DNA from: an uncultured Clostridia bacterium
GTDB lineage: Bacteria > Bacillota > Clostridia > Christensenellales > Aristaeellaceae
Assembly (NCBI GenBank): GCA_934636105.1
Contig: CAKTZR010000002.1
Span: 186,001 to 250,000 of the forward strand
Direction: 5' to 3'
Length of the DNA: 64,000 bases
How positions within the stretch are numbered: position 1 is the stretch's first letter; every line of letters begins with the position of its first letter. A model generated the notes under the pieces. That model did not search any database and was not told where the DNA came from. It was given only the letters and a program-made list of their open reading frames with translations. Made by a program: the position numbers and the translations under genes. Below are positions 9,782 to 18,726 of this stretch, in pieces.

Positions 9782-10225
9782 TTATTCCAGCATCGACGTG
9801 CAGTGCGGGCAGCGGGTCGCGTCGTCCGCGATTTCGCTCTTGCAGAACGGGCAGATGCGCTTGGGCTTCGCCGGGGCGGGTTCGGGCTTCTTATGGAGCT
9901 TATTCATCGCGCGGATGACGAGGAACATGCAGAACGCGGTCAGGATGAAGTTGACGACGTTCTGGATGAACAGACCGTAGTTGATCGTGCCCACGCCGGC
10001 CGCCGCAGCCGCTTCCGCGGAGACATACGAGCCGCCGTCGAGCGCAATAAACAGGCCGCCGAAGTTGATGCCGCCGGTCAGCACGCCGATGAGCGGCATG
10101 AAGATATCGTTGACCAGCGACGTGGTGATCGAGCCGAACGCGGCGCCGATGATGACGCCGACAGCCATATCGATGACATTGCCGCGCATCGCAAACGCCT
10201 TGAAGTCCTCAAAGAATTTTTTCAT
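9782..10225 (-). CDS. mscL: Large-conductance mechanosensitive channel MscL with C-terminal zinc ribbon
   Basis: A 147-residue MscL, a homopentameric inner-membrane emergency valve for hypo-osmotic shock. The pore helix FAMRGNVIDMAVGVIIGAAF and second TM helix (about 82-104) are canonical. The last 25 residues form an extra zinc ribbon, CPFCKSEIADDATRCPHC, with cysteines 125, 128, 139 and 142, replacing the usual short charged helix; typical MscL is about 130-140 residues. ATG 10225 follows GAAGGAGAG. Its terminator is 100 bases downstream, after a REP-like repeat. It is read in the same direction as scpB, 54 bases upstream. Confidence 0.93.
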   Translation of the reverse strand: MKKFFEDFKAFAMRGNVIDMAVGVIIGAAFGSITTSLVNDIFMPLIGVLTGGINFGGLFIALDGGSYVSAEAAAAAGVGTINYGLFIQNVVNFILTAFCMFLVIRAMNKLHKKPEPAPAKPKRICPFCKSEIADDATRCPHCTSMLE

Positions 10226-10279
10226 GGGTATCTCTCCTTCTCGTTTGTTTATGTCTGTGCGGCGTGCGCCGCAAAAGAC

Positions 10280-10975
10280 TCACTGATTTTCCGCTTCGCT
10301 GGCGATATTCTGCGCCAGCTTGTCCACCGGATCGGCCTTGGGCTTTTGGGCAGCCTGTTTGGCTTCCGCTTCGGCGATTCGATCCGCCAGCGCGGAAAAA
10401 TCGATTTCCGGCAGATCGGCCAGCGAAGTCAGGCAGAAGTGGCGCAGAAACGCGTCCGTCGTGCCATACAAAATCGGCCTGCCGAGCGCTTCCTTTCGCC
10501 CGACCTCCTCGATCAGCCCACGAGAGACGAGCATCTGCACGGAATAATCGCACTTCACGCCGCGAATCAGCTCGATTTCCGCTTTCGTGACCGGCTGACG
10601 ATAGGCGATCACCGCCAACGTCTCCATCACCGCCTGCGAAAGCGACTGCTTCTGCACCGGCTGAAGCAGCTTTTCCACATATTTTGCGTAATCCGGCCGC
10701 GTCGCAAGCTGCACATGCTGGCCAAAGCGCAGCAGCCGCAGTCCCCGGCGGTCATAATCATAGCCACCCTCCAGCGCGTTGAGCGTCTCCTCCAGCTCCT
10801 CGTCCGTGATGTTCATCGTGCGGCAGATTTCGCTCTTTTCCACCGCGTTGCCCGTCACAAACAGAATCGCTTCCACAATGCCCACGCGCTCGTTCAAATC
10901 CGGCTTATCCGGGCTGGTTGTCTCCTGCGGATTCTCCGTCTGCGCCTGATTCGTCTGCGGGTTCTCCGTCTCCAT
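10280..10975 (-). CDS. scpB: Segregation and condensation protein B
   Basis: A 231-residue ScpB, the winged-helix dimer that works with ScpA and SMC in chromosome condensation. Core sequence IVEAILFVTGNAVEKSEI through VMETLAVIAYRQPVTKAEIELIRGV and the GRPILYGTTDAFLRHF motif is family-typical. About 30 hydrophilic Gln/Asn-rich residues precede the core and 40 follow it. The start at 10975 is supported by AGGAGGG at the right distance, making a 71-base overlap with scpA, an unusually long coding overlap in different frames. Operon order site-2 protease-scpA-scpB is common in Firmicutes. Confidence 0.93.
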   Translation of the reverse strand: METENPQTNQAQTENPQETTSPDKPDLNERVGIVEAILFVTGNAVEKSEICRTMNITDEELEETLNALEGGYDYDRRGLRLLRFGQHVQLATRPDYAKYVEKLLQPVQKQSLSQAVMETLAVIAYRQPVTKAEIELIRGVKCDYSVQMLVSRGLIEEVGRKEALGRPILYGTTDAFLRHFCLTSLADLPEIDFSALADRIAEAEAKQAAQKPKADPVDKLAQNIASEAENQ

Positions 10976-11699
10976 CGTCTTCCCTCCTGCCGGGTAAAAT
11001 CAGTATATCGTCAAACACATGCTCCTGTTCGGCGTGCAGCCGCCCCAGCTTGAGCAATTCGAGCATCGCCATAAAATAGGAAACGATCTCGTCCCGCGTC
11101 ACCTCGTCGGAGAGCATGTCCGTAAACAGCACCGGGCCTTTTTTCAGCCGCGTCGTCAGGTTGAACACGCACTGCTCGATGGTGAAGCGATCGCGGGTGA
11201 TGGAGCGGAACACACGCCCCGGCTCCTCGTCCTGCGTCTGCCGGGCGAGAATGCGCTCCAGCGCGCGCACCAGCCCATCCAGCGAAAGCCCCGTCAGCTC
11301 CACGGGCTGCGGCGGCAGCGGATATTCCTCCGGCAGCTTGGAGAATACCTGCATCGCGGCCTGCTCAAATTCCTTCATGCGGCCCGCGCTCTCCTTGTAG
11401 AGCTTGTATTCTTCCAGCCTGCGGATGAGCGTCTGTTCCGGCGTTTCCTCGCCGTCTTCCGTCGGTTCGGGCGGTCGCGGCAGAAGCGCGCGGGATTTGA
11501 TTTCCAGCAGCGTGGCGGCCATGGTCAAAAACTCGCTGGCCGTGTCCATATCCAGCTCGTCCACACTGCCCATCGACGCGAGATATTGCTCGGTGATTTC
11601 GGAAACGAAGATATCCTTGATATCGACCTTCGCGCGGGTAATCAAATGCAGCAGCAGGTCGAGCGGCCCTTCGAACTGTTTGAGGGAAACGTAATACAT
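10905..11699 (-). CDS. scpA: Segregation and condensation protein A
   Basis: A 264-residue kleisin subunit bridging SMC heads. The N-terminal FEGPLDLLLHLI signature and C-terminal winged-helix segment (FTDMLSDEVTRDEIVSYFMAMLELLKLGRL) are intact. The final 25 residues are acidic (Asp/Glu/Gly) and are encoded in the region overlapping scpB, so this tail may be a by-product of the overlap. Start ATG 11699 lies three bases after the site-2 protease stop, with GGGGG as a weak ribosome site, suggesting translational coupling. Confidence 0.93.
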   Translation of the reverse strand: MYYVSLKQFEGPLDLLLHLITRAKVDIKDIFVSEITEQYLASMGSVDELDMDTASEFLTMAATLLEIKSRALLPRPPEPTEDGEETPEQTLIRRLEEYKLYKESAGRMKEFEQAAMQVFSKLPEEYPLPPQPVELTGLSLDGLVRALERILARQTQDEEPGRVFRSITRDRFTIEQCVFNLTTRLKKGPVLFTDMLSDEVTRDEIVSYFMAMLELLKLGRLHAEQEHVFDDILILPGRREDDGDGEPADESGADGESAGDNQPG

Positions 11700-11702
11700 C
11701 GC

Positions 11703-12482
11703 TTACCCCCAAATCGCGCGGATCGGCGCAAGCAGCAGCCCCTGTGCGGGATAGACCACCCAGCTGATGATGCGGCCCAAAATGCCCTGCGCGGAAAGCA
11801 CCAGCACGATCAGCATGCCGATGCGGAAAGCCTTCTGGCCGAGCTGATAGCGTCCCTTGAAAATCAGGTCGTTGACGACGTGATAGCCGTCCAGCGGCGG
11901 CAGGGGAATCAGGTTGAACACGGCCAGATTCAGGTTGACCAGCGCCGTATACGCAAACAGGCGCACAAACGGCACCAGCCAGCCGCGGGCGATGACCGCG
12001 CCGAAATCCTGCCGGGCACTGCCGGAAATGACCGACCACACGGCGTTGTACTCGTAGCTGACGACCTTGCTCAGGCCGTTGTAGGCGACGAACTGCCGAT
12101 CCCACATGAACGCGCTGCACAGCACGGCCAGATAGGTGAACAGCACAAACAGAATCAGATTGACCGTAATGCCCGCGATGGACACCAGAAAATCATCCTT
12201 GTTGCGGTCGCCCTTGAAGTTATACGGATTGACCGGAACGGGTTTCGCATAGCCAAAGCCGACAAAAAACATCAAAATCGTGCCCACCGGGTCGAGGTGG
12301 CGCAGCGGGTTGAGCGTCAGCCGTCCGGCGCGCTTGGCCGTGTCGTCGCCGCAGCGATACGCGACATAGGCATGCCCCCACTCGTGGCAGCACAGGCCGA
12401 TCAGCACGGCCAGCGTGCGGAAAATGGCCTGATCGAAAAAGGCAAGCGGCTCGCTGAACAGCGTGCGCAGGTAATCAAACAT
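11703..12482 (-). CDS. Site-2 protease family (M50) membrane metalloprotease
   Basis: A 259-residue multi-pass zinc protease of the YwhC/M50 group. HEWGH at residues 33-37 is the HExxH metal motif inside the first TM region, and NLIPLPPLDGYHV supplies the conserved third zinc ligand region. Such proteins cut substrates within the membrane; the substrate here is unknown. First gene of the protease-scpA-scpB operon. Its ribosome binding site AAGGAG is the terminal CTGAAGGAG of a family A repeat (12489 onward), so the repeat end has been co-opted into the leader. Confidence 0.88.
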   Translation of the reverse strand: MFDYLRTLFSEPLAFFDQAIFRTLAVLIGLCCHEWGHAYVAYRCGDDTAKRAGRLTLNPLRHLDPVGTILMFFVGFGYAKPVPVNPYNFKGDRNKDDFLVSIAGITVNLILFVLFTYLAVLCSAFMWDRQFVAYNGLSKVVSYEYNAVWSVISGSARQDFGAVIARGWLVPFVRLFAYTALVNLNLAVFNLIPLPPLDGYHVVNDLIFKGRYQLGQKAFRIGMLIVLVLSAQGILGRIISWVVYPAQGLLLAPIRAIWG

Positions 12483-12488
12483 AGGAAA

Positions 12489-12651
12489 CTCCTTCAGTCA
12501 GCTTCGCTGACAGCTCCCTCTAAGAGGGAGCCTTATAACAGCTTTATGTTTTCTTTTTGAATAGAAACAGCTTTTACCATAAGGCGGGAGACTCATACCA
12601 AAAGCCTCCCTCTTTGAGGGAGGTGGCACGCCAAAGGCGTGACGGAAGGAG
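12489..12651. repeat. Family A inverted repeat unit, copy 2
   Basis: About 163 bp, outer CTCCTTCAG and GGAAGGAG. Left inner stem GTCAGC-TTC-GCTGAC, right inner stem CACGCC-AAA-GGCGTG; both halves also carry the CTCCCTC/GAGGGAG hairpin. It fills most of the spacer between the GGDEF-EAL gene and the site-2 protease operon. Confidence 0.85.
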
Positions 12652-12686
12652 TCTTTTCGTCATTGTATCGCACATAAGTGATGCTG

Positions 12687-15350
12687 TCAAGCGCGTTGTT
12701 CATCCACGGAAGCGGCGGAGAAAATCCAGAGCGTGCTGTCGTTTTCGTCCTCGTCCGGCATGTATTTCATCACCTGCAGGCGCACCCACACATCGTCCTT
12801 GCGCTGATAAATCAGATAGGCAATGCCCTCCTGCTCAACGCGCTGAACCACGTGCGGCAGATCGAGGAATTTGTCAAAGGCTTCGCGCCATTTATCCGCC
12901 ACAATCTCCTCAGCATACTGCCTGAGCGCCGGAATAAACAGTCCGTTCGCTTCCTTGGCTATCTGCTGAAAGCGCTTGGGAATGAAAATGCTGCGCATTC
13001 TGCCCGTTTCGCTGCTGACGATATACACGCCCATGTAGTGCGGCGCAATGGCGCGCAGAAAACGATCCGCATCCTGCTTTTCCTGCAAAATCTTTTCGAG
13101 CTTCTCGTTGAGCACGCGCATCTGTCCCAGATTGCCTGTCGCGCGGTAATAGGCTTCCTTATCCCGGCGCATGGCGTTTTCCGCCTTATCTACGCCGTCC
13201 TCCAGAAGCTCGTTTTCCCGAATCTGGTGTACGCCTGCGGAGATTTCGTATTCCAATTCGCGCACGCGCGCCTTGAGCTTGGCCGCCGCTTCGGTCATTT
13301 CCGCTTCCGTCCAGCTTTCGCAGAGCACCACAAATTCATCGCCGCCGATGCGGTAAAGGATGGCATGCGGAAACAGGCGGCGCGCTTCTCCGGCCACGGT
13401 GCAGAGCATGTTGTCGCCCGCCTTGTGGCCCAGGTGGTTGTTGATCTCGTGCAGCCCCACCGCGTCGAAATAGGCGCAGGTCAGCAGCCTCGGCCTGTGC
13501 GCCGTCCACCATTCCAAATCCCGCTCAAACCGCCTGCGGTTAAACAGGCCGGTCAGCGTGTCGCAGTCGTAATCCACGCTGCGCGGTTGGCTTGGTCGGT
13601 TGGCATGTCCGTCCGAGTTTGCGCCGCTGAGCACCATGGCCACCTCCGCATGCCCCTGCACGCAGGGGTTCCCCGCCACGATTGCCAAGGCCACCCAGCG
13701 GTATTCGCCGTCGATTTTCTGTCGAAATCTCAAATAGACCTGTTTTTTGCCGCCAAAAAACTCTGCGCGCAGCGTGGAAAGCGCCATGCCGCGCAGATAG
13801 CCTTCTTCGTCTTCGGGATGAATCAGTTTCTGTGCAATCATGAGATTATTGAACAAAGCAAAGTGAACGGGCCTGCTTTTTTCCGCTTTAGGCAGTTCAA
13901 TTTCATGCTTGGCAATCTGCAATTCGCCCGTGTCCAGATTCAGCATACACAACGCCAACGCGTTTCCGGTCAGGATGTTCATCGCGCTGCGCTCAATTCG
14001 CGCGCTGTACTGAATGTCATCCGTGCTTTCAATATTTTTCCGCCGCAGATCCGTCACGGCATAATCATCCGGATCTGCGCGATCCAGCAGCGCTTCCGCT
14101 TCGCTGACGGGCATGGGGCGGTAATAATAGTAGCCCTGCACGTAGATGCAGTTCATCGAGCGCAGCAGCTCCACCTGCTCCTGTGTCTCCACGCCCTCGG
14201 TGACCATCGGCATGTTCAGCCTGTGCGCCATCTCGACCACGGATTCGATGATCTGCACGCCTTTGCTCGCGTTATCGCGGTTCATCTTGATGAATTTCAT
14301 ATCCATCTTGAGCACATCGACGTTCGTATCCTTGAGCATGTTCAGCGAGGAATAGCCGCTGCCGAAATCATCCATCAGCACCGTGAAGCCGTATTCGTGC
14401 AGCTTATCGATGCCATCCCGGATGATGTTCAGATTTTCGGCAATCGCCGTCTCCGTGATTTCCACGCGCAGCAGCTGCGGCGACACCTGATAGCGTTCGG
14501 TCAGCGCCCTGAAACATTCCGGCACGTCGATGACCTCAAAATCCTGCCGGGAGACGTTGACGGAAATCGGCACAACCTTGCGCCCCTTCTTCCGCCAGTC
14601 ACGCAGGGTTTTGCAGATTCCCTCCCACATATAGCGATCCAGCCACGTCACCAGCCCGCTCTGCTCCATCAGCGGAATGAACTCCGCCGGGGAGATGCTG
14701 CCCATCTGCGGATGCACCCAGCGGGCCAGCGCTTCCATACCCACGATGCGCTCGGTGATGATGTTGCACTTGGGCTGCAAATAAAAGGTGAAGCCCTCCA
14801 CCTGCAAGGCCTTTTTCATGTCGGCCAGCAGGCGCTGCTTGCGGTGGATGGTTTCGCTGAGCTGGCGGTCAAAGCGGCGGATGCGGCTGCCGTCCTTGCC
14901 GTCGCTTACTTCCAGGGCGATCTGCGCGTCATTGCACAGCGTCGCCGCGTCCTTCTCGTCCCCGTCCGCCGCGCATACGCCGATGAGCGGTAGAAACCCC
15001 GTCGCAGCCGGGCCGTTGTGCATGATGCGCACCGTTTCATCGTAAACCGTTTCGAGCTTTTCATCGTCATCCGGCATGAACAGGAAAAAGTCGTCGCTGC
15101 CAAAATGGCCGATGATGTAGCCGTTCTCCCTCTCCAGTTTCAGCAGCAGCTTTGCAATGCGCCGCAGAATCTCGTCGCCCGTCTGCTGGCCGTACCAGTT
15201 GTTGAGCAGCTTGAGGTGTTCGATATCCAGCGCCGCCACGCAATATCCCTTTGCGTCATGCGTATGTAAAAAAGCGTTGACGCCAGTCAGGAAGGCTTCC
15301 CGCTCGCGCAAGCCCAAATGATCCGTCTGTCTTCGTGCTTCATCGCTCAT
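12687..15350 (-). CDS. Cyclic-di-GMP protein with GGDEF-EAL-(PAS-like)-GGDEF order
   Basis: An 887-residue cytoplasmic protein with no TM segment. The first diguanylate cyclase domain (about 30-165) is degenerate, with GSDDF in place of GGDEF. The EAL phosphodiesterase domain (about 185-425) looks active: MEALARW, DDFGSGYSS, VTEGVET and QGYYYYRP are all present. A PAS-like region follows (about 450-560), then a second GGDEF domain (about 575-745) with intact RIGGDEFVVL, and a C-terminal PAS-like region. It may both make and degrade c-di-GMP. ATG 15350 lies six bases after AGAAGGA; the TTG two codons earlier is too close. It has its own promoter. Confidence 0.9.
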   Translation of the reverse strand: MSDEARRQTDHLGLREREAFLTGVNAFLHTHDAKGYCVAALDIEHLKLLNNWYGQQTGDEILRRIAKLLLKLERENGYIIGHFGSDDFFLFMPDDDEKLETVYDETVRIMHNGPAATGFLPLIGVCAADGDEKDAATLCNDAQIALEVSDGKDGSRIRRFDRQLSETIHRKQRLLADMKKALQVEGFTFYLQPKCNIITERIVGMEALARWVHPQMGSISPAEFIPLMEQSGLVTWLDRYMWEGICKTLRDWRKKGRKVVPISVNVSRQDFEVIDVPECFRALTERYQVSPQLLRVEITETAIAENLNIIRDGIDKLHEYGFTVLMDDFGSGYSSLNMLKDTNVDVLKMDMKFIKMNRDNASKGVQIIESVVEMAHRLNMPMVTEGVETQEQVELLRSMNCIYVQGYYYYRPMPVSEAEALLDRADPDDYAVTDLRRKNIESTDDIQYSARIERSAMNILTGNALALCMLNLDTGELQIAKHEIELPKAEKSRPVHFALFNNLMIAQKLIHPEDEEGYLRGMALSTLRAEFFGGKKQVYLRFRQKIDGEYRWVALAIVAGNPCVQGHAEVAMVLSGANSDGHANRPSQPRSVDYDCDTLTGLFNRRRFERDLEWWTAHRPRLLTCAYFDAVGLHEINNHLGHKAGDNMLCTVAGEARRLFPHAILYRIGGDEFVVLCESWTEAEMTEAAAKLKARVRELEYEISAGVHQIRENELLEDGVDKAENAMRRDKEAYYRATGNLGQMRVLNEKLEKILQEKQDADRFLRAIAPHYMGVYIVSSETGRMRSIFIPKRFQQIAKEANGLFIPALRQYAEEIVADKWREAFDKFLDLPHVVQRVEQEGIAYLIYQRKDDVWVRLQVMKYMPDEDENDSTLWIFSAASVDEQRA

Positions 15351-15382
15351 AAGCAATCCTTCTTTGTTCCGATAATGTTTTA

Positions 15383-15411
15383 ATTATACCATTTCATATA
15401 ACACAATTCAA
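15383..15411 (-). promoter_or_regulatory. Predicted sigma-A promoter of GGDEF-EAL gene
   Basis: TTGAAT (15411-15406), 17 bp, TATAAT (15388-15383) on the minus strand, 32 bases before the start codon. Confidence 0.75.
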
Positions 15412-15423
15412 CCTGACCGCCTA

Positions 15424-15459
15424 TAAAAAGTCACATACGGATGATTATGTATTCATCCG
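15424..15459 (-). terminator. Terminator of the spoIIGA-sigE transcript
   Basis: Stem CGGATGA / TCATCCG with an eight-base loop, then a minus-strand T-rich run near 15430. Confidence 0.55.
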
Positions 15460-15510
15460 AACTGCTTTTTTATCTTTTTCAGATTTACTTATAGTCCAAA
15501 ACGCAAATAA

Positions 15511-15558
15511 GCCTCCCTCTTGGAGGGAGGTGGCACGACGAAGTCGTGACGGAAGGAG
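15511..15558. repeat. Family A repeat, solitary half unit
   Basis: One arm only: CTCCCTC-TTG-GAGGGAG, then CACGAC-GAA-GTCGTG and the end GGAAGGAG, immediately after the sigE stop codon. Confidence 0.75.
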
Positions 15559-15562
15559 TCAT

Positions 15563-16288
15563 TTATCCCATCTGGCTCATATCCTTTTGCAGCCGGGACA
15601 AAATCCGTTTTTCCAGTCTGGAAATATAGCTTTGGCTGATTCCCATGATATCCGCAACCTGCTTCTGCGTCTTTTCGGCGCAGCCGCCCAGCCCAAAGCG
15701 AAGCCGCATGATTTCCTTTTCGCGCACGGAGAGCTTGGACAGCGCGCGGGCGAGCATCTGCCGCTCGACGGTCTCCTCGATGGAGCGGTAAACCAGATCG
15801 CCGTCCGTGCCGAGGATGTCCGAAAGCAGCAGTTCGTTTCCGTCCCAATCGGTGTTGAGCGGCTCGTCAAGCGAGACCTCCAGCTTCTGCCTGCTCGTGC
15901 GCCGCAGGAACATCAGGATTTCGTTTTCGATGCAGCGCGAAGCATACGTCGCCAGCTTGATCTTTTTGTGCGGATTGAACGTCTTGACCGCCTTAATCAG
16001 CCCGATGGTGCCGATGGAAATCAAATCTTCGATCCCCACGCCCGTGTTCTCGAATTTGCGCGCGATGTAAACAACCAGCCGCAGGTTATGTTCGATGAGC
16101 GTCTGGCGCGCCGCTTCCGGCTGGGCGTCCATGTTCAGAAAAAGCGCCTGCTCCTCCTCGCGGGTCAGCGGCGCGGGCAGCGTGTCGCTCCCGCCGATGT
16201 AGGCGACCGTTCCTTCCGGCCGCAGAATGGCCAGCGTCGGCTTGCGCGTCCGCCAGCCCCAATTCGATCTGCTCTTTCTTTTTTCCAT
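15563..16288 (-). CDS. sigE: RNA polymerase sporulation sigma factor SigE
   Basis: A 241-residue sigma-70 family factor that directs early mother-cell transcription. Region 2 ([26 protein letters not shown]) and region 4 ([20 protein letters not shown]) match sigma-E closely. The first 30 or so residues, before [13 protein letters not shown], correspond to the inhibitory pro-sequence removed by SpoIIGA. I start at ATG 16288, seven bases after GAGGGGG; a TTG at 16294 is closer but fits worse. It begins two bases after the spoIIGA stop, the standard coupled arrangement. Confidence 0.96.
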   Translation of the reverse strand: MEKRKSRSNWGWRTRKPTLAILRPEGTVAYIGGSDTLPAPLTREEEQALFLNMDAQPEAARQTLIEHNLRLVVYIARKFENTGVGIEDLISIGTIGLIKAVKTFNPHKKIKLATYASRCIENEILMFLRRTSRQKLEVSLDEPLNTDWDGNELLLSDILGTDGDLVYRSIEETVERQMLARALSKLSVREKEIMRLRFGLGGCAEKTQKQVADIMGISQSYISRLEKRILSRLQKDMSQMG

Positions 16289-16290
16289 GT

Positions 16291-17052
16291 TCAAGCCCCC
16301 TCTTGTCCGTCTTTTTGGTTCAGCAGCGAGGTCGGCAGCAGCGCCGGGGCATTCCCCCCTAGCCCCGGCGAAAGCGCCAGTATGGCCTCAACCGCCCGCT
16401 CGGTTTCTCCGTCGCCGAGTATGGTTTCATCGGGCAGCAGACAGAGCATCATCTGCCTGCCGCCTGCCGTATCCGCGAAAATCGGTCGAAGCGGCGTCCC
16501 CTCCAGCCCGAACAGCCTGTTTCCGCGCGCCTGCGGCATCACAATCACCGGTCGATGGGTGAGATAATCCCGCAGGCAGTTTCCGCTGTCCACCATGGCC
16601 GAAAATTCCGCCGTTCGTCCCTGGTATGTCATGCGCACGCGGACGGTCTGCACATCGCGTCCTGTCCGCAAAGCGCGAACCATCGCCGCCGTGATCAGCG
16701 GAACGGCCAGCACGCCGAGCAGCATTCCCCTCGTTTTGGAACCGGCCGCGCCGGAAAGCGCCTGAATCGTGCCGCCCATCAGACCCGCCGCCGCCAGCAG
16801 CAGGCCCGCCGCGCGAAGCGGCTTCAAAGCTCGTCCGCACGCCGCGGCCATCATGCCCATCGCAATCGGCAGCCACAGCAGCGCGCGCCCCCATGCGGGC
16901 AGCCCCGCGCACATTCTCGCCGCCGCCGCGCCCAGCAGCGCCGCAAGCGCAATCCGCCAGGCGGAGGTTCTCGCCCCGCCCAGCTTCAGCGCCAGCGCCA
17001 CCATCACGCTGTCCAGCAGCACATCCAGCAGGAAAATCCATCCCGTTTTCAT
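16291..17052 (-). CDS. spoIIGA: Sigma-E processing peptidase SpoIIGA
   Basis: A 253-residue protease that cleaves pro-sigma-E after septation. The N-terminal half contains about five TM segments (residues 4-130); the soluble C-terminal half carries the aspartic-protease type motif [10 protein letters not shown], the expected D-S/T-G-N-x-L. The longest ORF reaches 17220 but family-like sequence begins with [13 protein letters not shown], so ATG 17052 is chosen. No good Shine-Dalgarno precedes it, and a TATAAT box lies only seven bases upstream, which would give a leaderless or nearly leaderless mRNA. Confidence 0.92.
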   Translation of the reverse strand: MKTGWIFLLDVLLDSVMVALALKLGGARTSAWRIALAALLGAAAARMCAGLPAWGRALLWLPIAMGMMAAACGRALKPLRAAGLLLAAAGLMGGTIQALSGAAGSKTRGMLLGVLAVPLITAAMVRALRTGRDVQTVRVRMTYQGRTAEFSAMVDSGNCLRDYLTHRPVIVMPQARGNRLFGLEGTPLRPIFADTAGGRQMMLCLLPDETILGDGETERAVEAILALSPGLGGNAPALLPTSLLNQKDGQEGA

Positions 17053-17058
17053 GGCGCT

Positions 17059-17134
17059 ATTATAGCAACGCGTCCGCCCGTTCTTTTGTCGGTTATGGAT
17101 GCGAAAAACAGGGAATCTTCGTCCAATTTCGACA
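17059..17134 (-). promoter_or_regulatory. Spo0A-type spoIIG promoter region
   Basis: Minus strand: TATAAT (17064-17059), a 22 bp spacer and CCGACA (17092-17087), the long-spacer layout known for the Spo0A-activated spoIIG promoter. A perfect 0A box TGTCGAA lies at 17134-17128, with a one-mismatch copy TGTCAAA at 17153-17147. Confidence 0.6.
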
Positions 17135-17226
17135 TATCTATCCACTTTTGACAGAACAAAGCGCCGTTTTCTGCGAAACATCCGCGCCGAGTCTTCCCCA
17201 CGCAGGCGATGTTTGGGCATTAAAAA

Positions 17227-17253
17227 ACGCGTCCTTCTTCACAAAGAACGCGT
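17227..17253 (-). terminator. Second terminator after cysS
   Basis: Minus-strand hairpin ACGCGTTCTT / AAGAAGGACGCGT followed by TTTTTT. Confidence 0.7.
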
Positions 17254-17266
17254 GGATATAAGCAAA

Positions 17267-17296
17267 CCGCCGATCCGTTTGAGCCCGAATCGGCGG
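17267..17296 (-). terminator. First terminator after cysS
   Basis: Minus-strand stem CCGCCGAT / ATCGGCGG, then TTTGCTT, 27 bases after the cysS stop. With the hairpin at 17227 it forms a tandem terminator insulating spoIIG. Confidence 0.75.
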
Positions 17297-17322
17297 TTGA
17301 ATTGCTTTTGTTTTAAAGCGGA

Positions 17323-18726
17323 TTACATCGCTTTCGTTACCTGCTGGCCCTGCTTGGTATCCTTGAGCACGTAACCCAGCGCGGTGATTTCGTCGCGCAG
17401 GCGGTCGCTCTCGGCCCAGTTCTTCTCCGCACGGGCCTTCGCGCGAGCTTCGATCAGCGCCTTCACCTTCTCGTCGCCGTCGTCCGCCTTGCGGGTTAGA
17501 ATGCCGAACACCCCGGCCATTTCATTGAGCGCATCCAGCACGGCGGAAATCGCCTGCTTCGGGCTGTTTTCATCCAGCGCCACGTTGGCCTCGCGCACCA
17601 GCTCAAACATCTTGCCCATCGCATCCGCGGTGTTCAAATCGTCGTCCATCGCCGCGTCAAAGCCTTCGCGCGCCGCCTTGACCTTCTCAAGCAGCGCCTG
17701 CTCCTTTTCGCCCATCTCGCCGTCCTTCGCGTTTTGCAGCAGGAACAGATAGTGGTCGCGCGCGGTATACAGGCGATCCAGCGACGCCTTGGCCTGCTCG
17801 ATCATCTCGCGGGAGAAGTTGATCGGGCTGCGATACTGCGCGCTGAGCATGAACATGCGCACGGCTTCGAGGTCAAACTCCTTGGCAATGTCGCGGACGG
17901 TGAAGAAGTTGCCCAGCGATTTGCTCATCTTCTGGTTATCCACATTGATGAAGCCGTTGTGCATCCAGTAGTGAACGAACGGCTTGCCCGTCGCGCCCTC
18001 GCTCTGGGCGATTTCGTTTTCGTGATGCGGGAAGACGAGATCCTTGCCGCCGCAGTGGATATCCAGCGTCTCGCCGAGGTATTTCATGCTCATCGCGGAG
18101 CACTCGATGTGCCAGCCCGGACGACCCAGGCCCCACGGGGATTCCCACGCCGGCTCGCCCGGCTTCTGCGCCTTCCAGACGGCGAAATCCATCGGGTGAC
18201 GCTTGTTCGGATCGACGTCGATGCGCGCGCCGCTCTCCAAATCCTCAAGGTTCTGGCCGCAGAGCTTGCCGTAGCCGGGGAACGCCTGCGTGTTGTAATA
18301 CACGTCGCCGTTGTCGCAGGCATAGGCCAGCCCCTTGTCGATCAGCTTCTGAATCAGCGCGATGATATCCGGGATATGCTCGGTCGCGCGCGGGTTGACC
18401 GTCGCGCGCTCAATGCCCAGCGCGTCCGCGTCGGTATAATATTCCTTGATGAAGCGGTCGCCCAGCTCCTTGACGGTGATGCCCTCCTCGTTGGCGCGGC
18501 GGATCATCTTGTCGTCGATATCGGTGAAGTTCTGGACATACTTGACTTCATAGCCCTTGTGTTCCAGATAGCGGCGCAGCGTGTCGAACACGATAAACGG
18601 GCGCGCGTTGCCGATGTGGAAATAGTTATAAACCGTCGGGCCGCAGCAGTAAATGCGAACCTTGCCCGGCTCGATGGGCTTGAATTCCTCTTTGCGGCGC
18701 GTCTGCGTGTTATAGATCTGCATCAT
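17323..18726 (-). CDS. cysS: Cysteinyl-tRNA synthetase
   Basis: A 467-residue class I synthetase. The HIGN signature follows [11 protein letters not shown] near residue 30, the zinc-site region GWHIECSAM is intact, and KMSKSLGNF is near 266. Length is standard. ATG 18726 lies nine bases after GGAGG; the in-frame TTG at 18732 is only three bases away. Its ribosome site is inside the end of cysE (stop at 18710), so cysE and cysS overlap by 17 bases and are expressed from the cysteine T-box promoter upstream of cysE. Confidence 0.97.
   Translation of the reverse strand: MMQIYNTQTRRKEEFKPIEPGKVRIYCCGPTVYNYFHIGNARPFIVFDTLRRYLEHKGYEVKYVQNFTDIDDKMIRRANEEGITVKELGDRFIKEYYTDADALGIERATVNPRATEHIPDIIALIQKLIDKGLAYACDNGDVYYNTQAFPGYGKLCGQNLEDLESGARIDVDPNKRHPMDFAVWKAQKPGEPAWESPWGLGRPGWHIECSAMSMKYLGETLDIHCGGKDLVFPHHENEIAQSEGATGKPFVHYWMHNGFINVDNQKMSKSLGNFFTVRDIAKEFDLEAVRMFMLSAQYRSPINFSREMIEQAKASLDRLYTARDHYLFLLQNAKDGEMGEKEQALLEKVKAAREGFDAAMDDDLNTADAMGKMFELVREANVALDENSPKQAISAVLDALNEMAGVFGILTRKADDGDEKVKALIEARAKARAEKNWAESDRLRDEITALGYVLKDTKQGQQVTKAM

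Noticed and set aside
12678..14993. 771-codon plus-strand frame antisense to the GGDEF-EAL gene
   Set aside because: Same reason: shadow of a real gene, no recognisable domain.
16291..17220. Longer SpoIIGA start at 17220
   Set aside because: Extension covers the promoter and 0A boxes and is basic, unlike the membrane start of the family.
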